Part shown: positions 36,950 through 45,207 of the stretch, piece after piece
Numbering within the stretch: the first letter of the stretch is position 1
How the letters are laid out: every line of letters begins with the position of its first letter
Program-made: the position numbers and the translations under genes
Notes under the pieces: generated by a model
Seen by the model: the letters and a program-made list of their open reading frames with translations, nothing else
Databases searched by the model: none
What the model was told of the DNA's origin: nothing
Assembly: GCF_002224285.1 (NCBI RefSeq)
Contig: NZ_CP022436.1
Location: 2,046,001 to 2,110,000 of the forward strand
Reading direction: 5' to 3'
DNA: 64,000 bases
Source: Arthrobacter sp. YN
GTDB lineage: Bacteria > Actinomycetota > Actinomycetes > Actinomycetales > Micrococcaceae

Positions 36950-37513
36950 ATGACCCAGCTGCTACAGAAGCATTGGCAGCCAGCAGCCATGGCGAGCATC
37001 GCAATCCTGGCTCTGGCGGGATGCTACTCCCCTCGAATGCCTGAGGTTGAACGGGGTGAAGTGGTTGGGACTTGGATCTACTCAGCTGCCGCAAGCACCG
37101 TGAATGGGGATGTTCCCCAGGCCGAGATCCAGCTCAACGAGGACAACACCGCGACCGTCTCGGACTTTCCCTTAAGTCAACTCAGCGACGAGACCCTTGC
37201 GGAATCCCCGTTCACATCTGTTGGCACTTGGGAATTTCAACCACTACTACGTGATCCGACCAAATTTGAGAATCAACCCGGCGTAGAACTGGTTTTAAAG
37301 CAGCCGGATTCTCCTAGTGGGTTCGATGTGGCTCGACGTCTGGCTATTGAGAAGAAGGACGGAGAGGTGAAACTCGCCATCTACATTGGGTACCCGGATT
37401 TGCCGAATAAGAGCTATGTCCTAACGAAGAAGCAGCGCCTGGACCGTCGGCATTCTGCGGCTGAAGAAGGTGATTGCGTCACCTGCTGTTGTCGCCTGAG
37501 TCGCAGCGAATAG
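36950..37513 (+). CDS. Putative lipoprotein
   Basis: 187 aa with a signal sequence ending in the lipobox LALAGC (Cys near residue 25). The mature part is acidic with beta-like strands: GEVVGTWIYSAAAS, EIQLNEDNTATVSDFPL and GTWEFQPLL, the look of a lipocalin-like extracytoplasmic protein. The last 25 residues (Arg/Cys-rich) differ in style and may be out of frame. Follows the membrane protein gene closely. Confidence 0.65.
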   Translation: MTQLLQKHWQPAAMASIAILALAGCYSPRMPEVERGEVVGTWIYSAAASTVNGDVPQAEIQLNEDNTATVSDFPLSQLSDETLAESPFTSVGTWEFQPLLRDPTKFENQPGVELVLKQPDSPSGFDVARRLAIEKKDGEVKLAIYIGYPDLPNKSYVLTKKQRLDRRHSAAEEGDCVTCCCRLSRSE

Positions 37514-37529
37514 CCGACAGCATCACCGG

Positions 37530-37826
37530 CTATTCGACGAAAAGACGCAAAAGCACGGCGACGCCGATGAGCGCAGTCACCACCATCAGTACCGCAATGA
37601 GGATCCGAGGTCCCAGGATCGTGTTCCGTTCCCGTCGCCGGCGCACCTCACCTGTCGGATCGGTGTGATGGGGGAGCGGAGGGTACGACGGTTTGATCAG
37701 GCCTCGTGATCTGGAGGTGCGGATGGATTTCTTTGTCTTGTGGTCCAGTGCTTCGAAAGGCAGCTCGGGTGGTATCCGACGGATTGCCTCGTGAAAAGTG
37801 TCGGGTCGCATTCGAGTCAGGTCCAC
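37530..37826 (-). CDS. Small C-terminally anchored protein
   Basis: 98 aa, hydrophilic N-terminus (MDLTRMRPDTFHEAIRRI), basic stretch EVRRRRERN, then one strong transmembrane helix at the C-terminus (ILIAVLMVVTALIGVAVLLRL). Start GTG 37826, 12 bases behind the stop of the 54-aa gene. Unknown family. Confidence 0.5.
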   Translation of the reverse strand: MDLTRMRPDTFHEAIRRIPPELPFEALDHKTKKSIRTSRSRGLIKPSYPPLPHHTDPTGEVRRRRERNTILGPRILIAVLMVVTALIGVAVLLRLFVE

Positions 37827-37838
37827 GAAGTCGTTCCA

Positions 37839-38003
37839 CTATCCTTGCTCAGGAATCCAGCGCTTGATCACGGAACTTCCGTGCTCAAGGTAAAACGCCG
37901 TCGGCATGGAAGTGTTGATGGGATACCCGTATTCGTCGCGAAGGGGGTTCCAGTCGCCGAACCAGGTTTCATTGACGCTGAAAGCAATATCGTTGTGGTT
38001 CAT
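37839..38003 (-). CDS. 54-aa unknown protein
   Basis: A short frame from ATG 38003 to TAG 37839 (MNHNDIAFSVNETWFGDW... ending KRWIPEQG) with AGAGGAG 7 bases before the start, one of the best ribosome sites in this region. It lies 16 bases after one minus-strand gene and 12 bases before another, fitting an operon of three. Aromatic-rich and soluble. No family recognised. Confidence 0.6.
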   Translation of the reverse strand: MNHNDIAFSVNETWFGDWNPLRDEYGYPINTSMPTAFYLEHGSSVIKRWIPEQG

Positions 38004-38019
38004 CTGTACTCCTCTGGGC

Positions 38020-38859
38020 CTAGCTGGTGGGGGACTGTGCAGCCCGTGTCCGCACTGGCTTTTGTTTGATCCAGCAGGCCGTTTGTCGAGCGACCGCCTC
38101 GTCAGGGTCAGAGCACGCAGTCGACGCAGTGAATGCAGTTACGGGAACGCTGTTGGCGGTGGGCTCACCCACTTCCTTCAACAACCATCCAGGGTGTCCG
38201 TTGAGAAGACGCTCAGTGAACGGGACTCGCTCCATGTGGGTGTGCCTGGGGATGGCCCGTAACCATTTCTTTTTTTGGTTGGCTGTGGTGTCGTACCCGC
38301 CGCCGTCGATGATCCGCTTGGCCCACGCAGCCGTTTCGACCAGATCGTGGTGTCCCCAAAAGGCCATGGCCAGTTCTTCAGAGTCGTAATAGGCCGGAAG
38401 TCCCTCGGAGATTGCCGGCGCGACATGAGAAGTGCGAGCAACGAAGTCCAGCGGTGTAGGACGCGGCCCTTCGTCGGAGGTTGGCTGCGCTGCCGCTGTG
38501 TTGACAGTTGCTGCCAAGCGCTCCAGACCGGCGACGGTGCGTGCTGGGTCATCCCATTCGATCGGTCGCTCTTCCCAGTAGTCCTCGAAAGCCCATGCCC
38601 AGCGCTGTACCCGCCGCTTGGACTCCGGCGGCACATCCGGCGAGTCAGCTGACCAGACGGCGACGCGGCTCCCGACTTTCATAGTGGCCACAAGTCCCGC
38701 TGCCTCCAACTGGTCGATCATCCTGGTCACGGCTTTAGCGTCCCGATCCGGGACGGCCGATTTTAGGTCTACTTGAAGAACGCCGGGCTGGCGACGCACA
38801 GCGTTCAGAAGCGCCGTGAAGCGTGCATGGTCTGCCTTATGCTCCAGTGCCTGTTCCAA
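38020..38859 (-). CDS. Winged-helix domain protein, unknown
   Basis: 279 aa starting TTG 38859. The N-terminal 70 residues look like a winged helix (HARFTALLNAVRRQPGVLQV, then KAVTRMIDQLEAAGLVATMK as recognition region and wing). The remaining 200 residues contain RRVQRWAWAFEDYWEERPIEW and MAFWGHHDLVETAAWAKRI, which I do not recognise. The N-terminal end is not certain because the frame stays open upstream without an ATG. First gene of a probable three-gene minus-strand operon. Confidence 0.6.
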   Translation of the reverse strand: MEQALEHKADHARFTALLNAVRRQPGVLQVDLKSAVPDRDAKAVTRMIDQLEAAGLVATMKVGSRVAVWSADSPDVPPESKRRVQRWAWAFEDYWEERPIEWDDPARTVAGLERLAATVNTAAAQPTSDEGPRPTPLDFVARTSHVAPAISEGLPAYYDSEELAMAFWGHHDLVETAAWAKRIIDGGGYDTTANQKKKWLRAIPRHTHMERVPFTERLLNGHPGWLLKEVGEPTANSVPVTAFTASTACSDPDEAVARQTACWIKQKPVRTRAAQSPTS

Positions 38860-38945
38860 GCGTTCGTTATGTATTTCTGCTGCAGGGACAGCATTGCCCT
38901 CATGCTTGATGCGCCTCTGGTCGTCGGTCTGATGCGCGCAGTGTC

Positions 38946-39143
38946 GTGCTGGAGCTCGATCAGGCTGATGGTCTCGACCAGGAAGGCCCCGGCGGCGAGA
39001 TCATTGCTGAAGAGCTGGTGGTCCAGGTGATTCCGCCGGCGGCTGATGAATTTACCTGCTTCTCGTGTTTCCTGGTCCGGCACCGTTCGCAGATCGCACG
39101 CGAGAAGGACGGCCACGCGTACTGCGTGGAGTGCGAAGGCTAA
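38946..39143 (+). CDS. DUF4193-type zinc protein, N-terminally short
   Basis: 65 aa from GTG 38946. The C-terminal half has the DUF4193 signature: EELVVQVIPPAADEFTCFSC, FLVRHRSQIAREKDG and YCVECEG, with two CxxC pairs for zinc. Typical members are 95-105 aa. Upstream codons in this frame (SDARSV) still look like the family but hit a TGA at 38907, and there is no ribosome site, so the 5' end appears lost or frameshifted. Confidence 0.65.
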   Translation: MLELDQADGLDQEGPGGEIIAEELVVQVIPPAADEFTCFSCFLVRHRSQIAREKDGHAYCVECEG

Positions 39144-39261
39144 GAAAGTCCTGAGCGTGACTCCCGTGCAAAACAGTTTCCGGCAGTTAGTATGACGGTG
39201 TTCAAGCACTTCGCCGGTACGTTCGCTCTATGGGAGCGACATTGTTGCAGGAGGATCACGC

Positions 39262-39444
39262 ATGGCAGGAAAGTACGAAATCTATACTGACAAATCCCAG
39301 GGCTTTCGTTTTCGACTGAAGGCTGGAAACGGCGAAGTCATCGCCACCAGCGAGTCGTACACAACGAAAGCGGCTGCCCAGAAGGGCATTGATTCCGTCA
39401 AGACCAACGCACAGTCAGTCGTAGTGGATCTGACTGACAAATAG
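39262..39444 (+). CDS. YegP/DUF1508 family protein
   Basis: 60 aa, one DUF1508 repeat (KYEIYTDKSQGFRFRLKAGN then GEVIATSESYTTKAAAQKGI). Start ATG 39262 with a perfect AGGAGG 7 bases before. A small beta-alpha protein; the function of the family is unclear. A terminator follows at once, so it is a single-gene unit. Confidence 0.88.
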   Translation: MAGKYEIYTDKSQGFRFRLKAGNGEVIATSESYTTKAAAQKGIDSVKTNAQSVVVDLTDK

Positions 39445-39470
39445 AGCTCGAAACTGAGCCATCATTTCTG

Positions 39471-39508
39471 ATTACCCCGGGGCCTCCGATGCTCCGGGGT
39501 AATTTTTT
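39471..39508 (+). terminator. Terminator after the DUF1508 gene
   Basis: A perfect 10-bp stem (ATTACCCCGG with CCGGGGTAAT) and 13-nt loop followed by a T run. Confidence 0.9.
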
Positions 39509-39560
39509 CGTTGGCTCAGGCGCAGTGTGACCGAGAGCGTTAGCCGTGCCTCTCCGACGC

Positions 39561-39905
39561 TCATGGGGCAGTGAAAAAGAATGAACTTGCTTCCTTGGTC
39601 GCTGAGAACCTCACTGACACTGCCCCAGGGGCGGGTACCGTCCAGACGTCATCAGTGCCAAGCAGTTCGAATGCCATGTCGTCGGGTATTTTGCTCATCT
39701 CTCCGTAGGGCTCCTGGCAGTAATAAAGCCCGACAAGTTCCATGGACAGCAGATCAGCGACGATCTTTGCTGCTTCGATCTTCAGGTCCTCGTCGCTGGC
39801 TGAAGGTCTGATCGCTCTCAGTTCCCACGGGCACTCCCAGAGTCCGGAGTAGTCTTCAACTGCTTGCCAAAGAAGGATGCGCTGGGCTGGGGACAGGTCA
39901 TTCAT
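39561..39905 (-). CDS. Small unknown protein, immunity-like
   Basis: 114 aa from ATG 39905 (MNDLSPAQRILLWQAVED), preceded by AAGGAAG. The motif YSGLWECPWELRAI and the helical layout recall small actinobacterial proteins often found beside toxin loci. Soluble. It is followed across by convergent DUF1508. Function inferred only from context. Confidence 0.55.
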   Translation of the reverse strand: MNDLSPAQRILLWQAVEDYSGLWECPWELRAIRPSASDEDLKIEAAKIVADLLSMELVGLYYCQEPYGEMSKIPDDMAFELLGTDDVWTVPAPGAVSVRFSATKEASSFFFTAP

Positions 39906-39984
39906 TGATCTCTGGCTTCCTTCCATGAACTGCGATCTGACCGAGGGAGAGATGGTCACTCTGATGCCAGGGCTACGCCGGATA

Positions 39985-40338
39985 TCAGAGCGGGGTTGCC
40001 GGGTCCTCGTCCACACGTGCCAGATACACCCACCAAATACCCCCACGCGCACCTGGCAGGACTTTGCGTTGCTGCCGAATTTCATAGGCACACTCCACCT
40101 CGACGTTCTGACCAACATTGGCCTCCAGTTCGCTGAGTATGTCATCCATGTCCGTCTCGTCTTCAGCGGATACCTCAGTGAGCTGGAACAGCAGCTTGAT
40201 CTTGGCACCGCGGATCTCCACACCGACCGCGAGTGCATGTTCGGGGATGAGGCCGAGAGTTGCACGCACAGTCTGGGTGACAATGTAGGTCTCCCACTGG
40301 GGTGCTCGTTGCAGATTCTCCGGTGACGGCATGCTCAC
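39985..40338 (-). CDS. Small unknown protein, immunity-like
   Basis: 117 aa starting GTG 40338 (MSMPSPENLQRAPQ), overlapping the preceding stop as GTGA. Contains VTQTVRATLGLIPEHALAVGVEIRGAKIKLLFQL and an acidic stretch with DDILSELEANVGQNV. I have the impression of a conserved actinobacterial family of small orphan proteins but cannot name it. Confidence 0.6.
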   Translation of the reverse strand: MSMPSPENLQRAPQWETYIVTQTVRATLGLIPEHALAVGVEIRGAKIKLLFQLTEVSAEDETDMDDILSELEANVGQNVEVECAYEIRQQRKVLPGARGGIWWVYLARVDEDPATPL

Positions 40339-40520
40339 GGTGTGGAACCTCGGCTCTCTATAGCTGTGCGCAATCCATTCAACAGCCAGATTGCTGCAGG
40401 ACGGTGTTCTTCCTGCAGCACCGTGAATTGGACCAGCTCTGCAGACGCGGCTGCGCTGGTGGCGAGCACCATGAAAGAAGTGTCCGTGGGCAATTCAAGG
40501 AACGTTTGGGGGTCCATCAT
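40335..40520 (-). CDS. 61-aa unknown protein coupled to its neighbour
   Basis: From ATG 40520 (MMDPQTFLELP) to a TGA overlapping the next GTG. Sequence SAELVQFTVLQEEHRPAAIW is amphipathic. Short, but the four-base overlap supports that it is translated. Confidence 0.5.
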   Translation of the reverse strand: MMDPQTFLELPTDTSFMVLATSAAASAELVQFTVLQEEHRPAAIWLLNGLRTAIESRGSTP

Positions 40521-40599
40521 TTGATTCTCACAGACTCCTCGGAAGGCGCATGCCGGCTCATGTTTCCAAAGCCTGTGAACCGGCACGCAGCGTCGATGT

Positions 40600-41613
40600 C
40601 TAGCCGATCTTGGTCCACGTGCCGCAGCGCGATGACTCGAATCCTTCACCCGCGTAGACGGTGACAGTAACTCCGTCGGGAGCAAAGCCTACGAAGTTGT
40701 TATCGATGATGTCGCCGCCGCCCGTGGTCCGTGACCAATAGCAGTCTTTGGCACCGGGTTTGGTCTTCCAGATTCCAGGCTCCATGGTCTGACCTACGAT
40801 CTTGGCCCCGTCGCTGACTTTTACGGCCATTATCTCAGCTTGGAGAATTGCGGCGTGCGGAGCGTCGGGGCAGACTGTCAGGGCTGCTGCTGCTTCTGCT
40901 TTTCGCCGCTCGGGGACGGCGCTCACCTGGTCCGCATAGTCAGGGTGCACTTTTGCGCAGAGCAACATCACGTTTCCAACGGTTGACGAGGGGACACTGA
41001 CATCGCCGCCCTTGGAAGCCACTAGATCAACGAGTTTCTGTTCGGACGGCAGTAGCGGAGGCTTGTCATAAGAACTCCTACCGTCCATCTGGACGTGGCA
41101 GTCTGCTCCATTTTTGTAGTCGCCGCTTGCCCAGATTTCCTTGTACGACTTGTAAGTGGGCTGATTGCTGCTGGACCAGCCGCAGGTGTAGGTGTAGCGG
41201 GTAGCAAGTCTGGCTTGTTCAGCAGCGACCTTGGCCGTTTCCGCTTTTGCCGCAGAGGCAGCTTTGAACTCTGCTTCTGTCATATTCACGGTGATGTATA
41301 TGGTGTCGGTATCCGGTGTTTCACCGGCGGCAGGCTTCATGGAGACTGCCAGAACTGAATCGTCCGGAACGATATTTGTCGTCCATTCCTTGCCGTCCTT
41401 GCCAACGACACGTGAGAAGTAGTCATCGTTATTGAGAGCAGTTCGAGCCGCCAGATACGTCTTGCCGACGACGTCCTGAACAGGCTTGGCTGTAGGGGAG
41501 GAGCTCGCGGAAGGCGTTGGTGTCGGCGCTGACTCCACGGGTGCAGGGCCGGCGCAGGCAGAAAGGCTCAGAGCCAGAGCTGCGGCTAAAAATATGGAAT
41601 GACGGAATTTCAT
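40600..41613 (-). CDS. Lipoprotein with PASTA-like segment
   Basis: 337 aa. Signal peptide with lipobox LSLSAC (Cys at about residue 21), then a Pro/Ser/Thr linker, a PASTA-like segment (VQDVVGKTYLAARTALN, VSMKPAAGETPDTDTIYITV) and an Ala/Glu helix. A C-terminal domain has conserved-looking Cys and Trp (GIWKTKPGAKDCYWSR, SSRCGTWTKIG). Probably surface-attached. A stand-alone gene. The two PASTA-like and C-terminal parts are seen in other actinobacterial lipoproteins; the role is unknown. Confidence 0.7.
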   Translation of the reverse strand: MKFRHSIFLAAALALSLSACAGPAPVESAPTPTPSASSSPTAKPVQDVVGKTYLAARTALNNDDYFSRVVGKDGKEWTTNIVPDDSVLAVSMKPAAGETPDTDTIYITVNMTEAEFKAASAAKAETAKVAAEQARLATRYTYTCGWSSSNQPTYKSYKEIWASGDYKNGADCHVQMDGRSSYDKPPLLPSEQKLVDLVASKGGDVSVPSSTVGNVMLLCAKVHPDYADQVSAVPERRKAEAAAALTVCPDAPHAAILQAEIMAVKVSDGAKIVGQTMEPGIWKTKPGAKDCYWSRTTGGGDIIDNNFVGFAPDGVTVTVYAGEGFESSRCGTWTKIG

Positions 41614-41862
41614 TGACTCCCCAGAGTGCAGTGAGTGAACGGTGTTGCACCTGCTTGGGTAGAGCAGGTTCTGGGTTGAGAATAGTGTGCGAAGAGCTAT
41701 TGCTTTATGTATTACGGGAAGTCAGGTTTCAACACGTGAGAACACCCACGCAGACGTGGCTCCGCTAACAGCCTGATTTCAACGCCATGATCAATTTTTG
41801 TGGGTCGAAGGTGTGCGGCATCAGTGCGTTTTTGTAGTGTGGGCACGGCCGGGGCTGCAGGG

Positions 41863-41884
41863 GGGGAGGACCGCGGTCTTCCCC
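41863..41884 (-). terminator. Hairpin terminator after the lipoprotein operon
   Basis: A 10-bp stem (GGGGAGGACC with GGTCTTCCCC, one G-U) with a tiny GC loop starts 10 bases past the stop at 41895. Confidence 0.6.
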
Positions 41885-41894
41885 TTAGGCCAGG

Positions 41895-42454
41895 CTATTT
41901 GCTACCCCGCGGATACGGGACGCAGCGGCTGAAGCCATCCACGGACGTGTTGAGGTCACCGGTGTAGAGCTGGATGACCAAACCGTCCGGACCGAAGCCG
42001 TTGGTCATGATGAGCTTGTTTGAAGTTGTTGATTGATCGAAGGTCTTCACGCTGTACCCATGAGATAAATAGAACTGCTCGACTTTTTGCCTGAGTGTCT
42101 CGCGCTCGGTGGTGCTTAGGGGTCCCATGGTCCGCACTCCAGCGAACTTTTGCCGTTTCCGGTTCTCTGGTAGTTGCAGTAGCCACCGGCCGGTAAGTCC
42201 TCGTTCACCCAGTCACCTGGTGACAAGGCCTGAATCTCATCGAGGAGTCCGAAGAACTCCGTTCTGGCTGCTTCCGGGGTCGTGGTGACGCCCTTCCCGT
42301 CATCGGGAAGCATGTTGCTCGCTGCGGTTTGAGAGGGTGATGGGGCTGTATCAGCACTCCTACCCGAAGACCCAGCGGCGCATCCGGACACGAGCAGCAG
42401 CAGGACGGCACTGGTGGATAGGACGGGCCAGTACCTACGGACTTCGCTGGTCAC
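41895..42454 (-). CDS. Lipoprotein, one frameshift, paralogous to the next gene
   Basis: The first frame (42454-42116) gives a lipoprotein start with lipobox LLVSGC and the segment ARTEFFGLLDEIQALSPGDW. It stops at once after ECGPWDP. The other frame (to 41895) continues LSTTERETLRQKVEQFY and GFGPDGLVIQLYTGDLNTS. Joined, the two align along their length with the protein encoded at 42461-42976. The join needs one more base in the C4 run at 42119-42122, so I infer a sequence error. The restored length is about 186 aa. Confidence 0.7.
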
Positions 42455-42460
42455 TGCTTC

Positions 42461-42976
42461 CTACCGGAATTTGCCCTCGGGATCCGGCGTGCATCGGGTG
42501 TTGCCGCCGAGCGTGGTGCCGATGCTGCTCGTTCCAAGCTGCATGGAGAACTTGCCATCGCCAAAGCCTGTGGTCGTCTGGTCTCGGTTAGCCCCCGAAG
42601 GCTGGGTTTGTACGACTCTTAGCCCTTTGCTTTCAAAGACTTCCTTTACCGTCTTATGTATCGCTTCAGCCTGATCTTCTGAGATCGCGCTGCGGGTAAT
42701 GTCAAAGCTGAATTGAGTCCCTTCAATGCCCTGAGGCAGATCGCAGACGTCCCCCGGTGCATCTGGTGCAACTTTCGTCCAGTCACCAGGGGCGAGGGCT
42801 TGGACTTCCGTGAAGATGTCGAGGTATTCCTTGCGGGCTTGTTCCGGATCCATGGTCTGCTCCGCGGTGCTCGTAGGTGGGTTGGTGCTCGGTGTTGTTA
42901 CACAGCCAGTGAGGGCAGTGAGGATGGCAACGACAAGGCCTTGGAGGAGAAATCTTCGCGAAGACATGGTGCTCAT
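42461..42976 (-). CDS. Lipoprotein, paralogue of its neighbour
   Basis: 171 aa with lipobox LTALTGC (Cys near 25). The mature part carries ARKEYLDIFTEVQALAPGDW and a second half (EAIHKTVKEVFESKGLRVVQ, GFGDGKFSMQLGTSS, NTRCTPDPEG) that match the downstream frameshifted lipoprotein. The ATG overlaps the previous stop (ATGA). Unknown role; extracytoplasmic. Confidence 0.72.
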   Translation of the reverse strand: MSTMSSRRFLLQGLVVAILTALTGCVTTPSTNPPTSTAEQTMDPEQARKEYLDIFTEVQALAPGDWTKVAPDAPGDVCDLPQGIEGTQFSFDITRSAISEDQAEAIHKTVKEVFESKGLRVVQTQPSGANRDQTTTGFGDGKFSMQLGTSSIGTTLGGNTRCTPDPEGKFR

Positions 42977-43299
42977 CGTTTCACATTCGTAAGTTGGTCA
43001 CTCAAGCCCAAGGCGATCTTGGCTTGATTGCTGCTTGACTCGGTGTTGCGATCAAAGTATCCATAGATGCCGTCCGTGCCGCCGGTTTGTCCGTCGTGGG
43101 TTTTGGTGGGGTGCTCAATGGTGCCATCGGGCGCGGTGGTGCCGTCCGTGCCGAAGGTGACGGCACCGAATCCGGGGTCTTCGGTACTTTTACGCTGCCA
43201 GCCGAGCCCATGCCCGACCTCGGCTATGTGGTCCCAGTCGTAGGTTCCCCGGTAAACGGTTCCGCCGGGGTTTAGGTGGAGATCGTTCACGGAGGTCAC
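42973..43299 (-). CDS. Unknown 108-aa protein, possibly the C-terminal fragment of a secreted effector
   Basis: Begins MTSVNDLHLNPGGTVYRG and contains YDWDHIAEVGHGLGWQR, EHPTKTHDGQTGGTDGIYGYF and ends SDQLTNVKR. No signal peptide. The abrupt beginning and Gly/Asp/His-rich motifs suggest the tail of a longer protein, such as a secreted effector, left as a displaced tip. The stop overlaps the first lipoprotein start, which would then occupy the position of immunity genes. This is inference. Confidence 0.5.
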   Translation of the reverse strand: MTSVNDLHLNPGGTVYRGTYDWDHIAEVGHGLGWQRKSTEDPGFGAVTFGTDGTTAPDGTIEHPTKTHDGQTGGTDGIYGYFDRNTESSSNQAKIALGLSDQLTNVKR

Positions 43300-43673
43300 G
43301 TTGTCAGGGGCTGGAGGTCACCGTATATTCGGCGTCGAGTTTGAGCCAGCCGGTACCTTCGAAAGGCCGATCTGCATCCGGCCGGGAAATCTGTGTGCAG
43401 ATGACTTTCATGAGTTTGACCGAGCCGCGGCTAGTTTCTTATGTGTGAGCGGGCTGGTCGGTTGGCACCCTATCCGCCACTGCGGTTGCGGTGCTGCTTC
43501 TTCCGGATCGCACTGATCTCCTCTGAACGTCCCCCTGGGTAACGATTGCCTCGACATGCCGACAGTCTATGGCCGGCCAACCATGCGTCCGGTGAGGATC
43601 CTTTACCGGGCGCATTATGTGCAGCGGGGATTCACGAGGGTGCGGGCAGGTGCCATCAGTGCATGGGCCATTG
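43300..43673. other. Region without a convincing gene
   Basis: Only short frames occur; a 46-codon frame from 43556 has no ribosome site. A 13-base motif, GGATCCTTTACCG, at 43597 recurs at 44561 and (one change) 45663. Confidence 0.4.
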
Positions 43674-43985
43674 CTAGGTTTCTGCGTCGCGAATGATCTG
43701 TTCAAGGTATGCAACATGGGAGAGGAAGGCTTTTCGGCCCGTCTCCGTCAGTGAGGCCCAGCCGTGTGGGCGGGTGTCGACCGTGCGTGAGGAGAGTTGT
43801 ATGTAGCCCGCTTCCTCTAGTCGTTTGAGGTGTTTGCTGAGAACTGAGGGGCTTATGTCCAGGCTGTCACGCAGGAGTTGGTATTCGGTGTCGCCGAGCC
43901 GGTGCAGGAGGCTGCAGATTCGCAGGCGGTATGGGCTGTGAATTAAGTCGTCCGAGGCTGGCAGCGGATGTTCTGGGAAAGGCAT
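43674..43985 (-). CDS. Winged-helix transcriptional regulator
   Basis: 103 aa from ATG 43985 (MPFPEHPLPASDDLIHS), overlapping the upstream TAA as TAATG. A single winged helix: PYRLRICSLLHRLGDTEYQL, recognition helix SPSVLSKHLKRLEEAGYIQL and wing HGWASLTETGRKAF. It belongs to the MarR/ArsR-like small regulators often paired with a membrane protein. The two palindromes at 44442-44480 next to the start of the operon are the likely autoregulatory operator. Confidence 0.82.
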   Translation of the reverse strand: MPFPEHPLPASDDLIHSPYRLRICSLLHRLGDTEYQLLRDSLDISPSVLSKHLKRLEEAGYIQLSSRTVDTRPHGWASLTETGRKAFLSHVAYLEQIIRDAET

Positions 43986-44449
43986 TATCGATTCTCGCGG
44001 ATCGAAGTGGCGAGTGCATTCTCCATTCGGGCGCTTGACCATAGGCATGCGGCGCCTGCGAGAACGGATGTGAGCCAGAGTACCCATTCTTCTTTTGTGA
44101 TGGTGAAGAGGAGGATGCCGGCTGCCCCGAATACGAGTACGGCTGCCGTTTGGAGCAGCCCCCATCGAAGGGCCGGGCTGTCGGCCCAGGGATCGGCTTG
44201 GGTCTTGGTGACCCAGGGGCGGATAAGGCCTAGTCCTACCGCAGCTGCGGCGCTGATGGAAATGACCAGGATGAACGCGCCGCCTTCCAATCCGAAAGCC
44301 CGGATAAATGCAACCACCGCCAGTGCGAACCCGAAGCGGTACCAGAAGGGAGCGCGGGCTCTGTGGGCGATCCTCGATGTGTCCTGCCGGAGCGTTTCAA
44401 GGGCTTTGCGAGCTGCGGTTGCCTCAGTTTCCCCGCTATGATTTTCCAT
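43985..44449 (-). CDS. Four-helix membrane protein of a regulator pair
   Basis: 154 aa, cytoplasmic N-terminal helix (AARKALETLRQDTSRIAHRA), then four hydrophobic helices in two pairs (FGFALAVVAFIRAFG, FILVISISAAAAVGLGLI, LLQTAAVLVFGAAGILLF, WVLWLTSVLAGAACLW). First gene of a two-gene operon with the winged-helix regulator. Such pairs are widespread in actinobacteria and of unknown purpose. The start codon lies inside the first operator palindrome. Confidence 0.75.
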   Translation of the reverse strand: MENHSGETEATAARKALETLRQDTSRIAHRARAPFWYRFGFALAVVAFIRAFGLEGGAFILVISISAAAAVGLGLIRPWVTKTQADPWADSPALRWGLLQTAAVLVFGAAGILLFTITKEEWVLWLTSVLAGAACLWSSARMENALATSIRENR

Positions 44450-44480
44450 ATTGGAAAACTATCGATTTCCAACCGGGAAA
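44442..44480. promoter_or_regulatory. Two palindromic operator sites before the regulator operon
   Basis: TTTTCC-N5-GGAAAA (44442-44458) and TTTCC-N5-GGAAA (44466-44480) share one consensus and their centres are 23 bases apart, about two helix turns. They cover the start of the membrane protein gene and its leader. The natural ligand is the winged-helix protein of the operon (inferred). Confidence 0.6.
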
Positions 44481-44775
44481 GTCAAGGTCCGATGAGCGGG
44501 TTGAGCTGATTTCAGCGTCCCGCAGCCGGTCGTCCACCAGGCGTGCTAGCGCCCGCTTGGGGATCCTTTACCGTGCAGCCTTTCCCTATAGGAAGGAGTG
44601 CTCGCTCGGGAACACCCGTACCTGCCATCGATCTGCAGGGTCTTCCTCATTGGAGTGGCCACATACCGGTCACAATTGGCTAGGGTCATGAGATACTTCG
44701 AGCCTCAGCCAGCAGTAATGCGTAGACCTCTGAGCATGGCTGAATCAGTACCCGATTCGAGCCCTCCGCGCTGCG
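44481..44775. other. Region without a convincing gene
   Basis: Promoter side of the regulator operon, then about 250 bases with only antisense-type frames. I see no recognisable feature besides the repeated motif at 44561. Confidence 0.4.
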
Positions 44776-44991
44776 TCACTGGACCTCTTCGATTTCGTCC
44801 TCTACTTCCGATAGACCACGTACTGCCAGGAAAGTGTCGAAGGTTCCAAGGGATGTCATATTGGGTTCGATTCCGATTGACCAAACCGCATCGCACTCAT
44901 CACAGAGTTGAAAGGGTTCGCCTGTTTTTACGAGTCTGTACAATTTGACCCAGTCCTGCCCGCAATTTGGGCAAACGATCTCGTCCCTCAT
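44776..44991 (-). CDS. Small zinc-ribbon protein
   Basis: 71 aa, MRDEIVCPNCGQDWVKLYRL with a second pair LCDECDAVWSI, a CxxC-x(n)-CxxC zinc ribbon. The rest is acidic (GLSEVEDEIEEVQ). Common as a solitary actinobacterial gene of unknown function. Start ATG 44991. Confidence 0.7.
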   Translation of the reverse strand: MRDEIVCPNCGQDWVKLYRLVKTGEPFQLCDECDAVWSIGIEPNMTSLGTFDTFLAVRGLSEVEDEIEEVQ

Positions 44992-45207
44992 GAGGACGAG
45001 AACGCTGTCATTGCACCGATCGTCCAGCGTTTGATGAGGACCCCGTCCTCTATTCCGCGGCCATCGCCGCTTCGCATTAGCATTGCAACAACATACCTGC
45101 AGCAGGCGCTGCCCCAGTTGGCGCCATCCTCGTTGACCAGATTCTGTCCCACTGCTTAGAGAGTGTGCGAGTGATTCCCGGGCAGAGCACGGAGGGTTGG
45201 TGATGAG

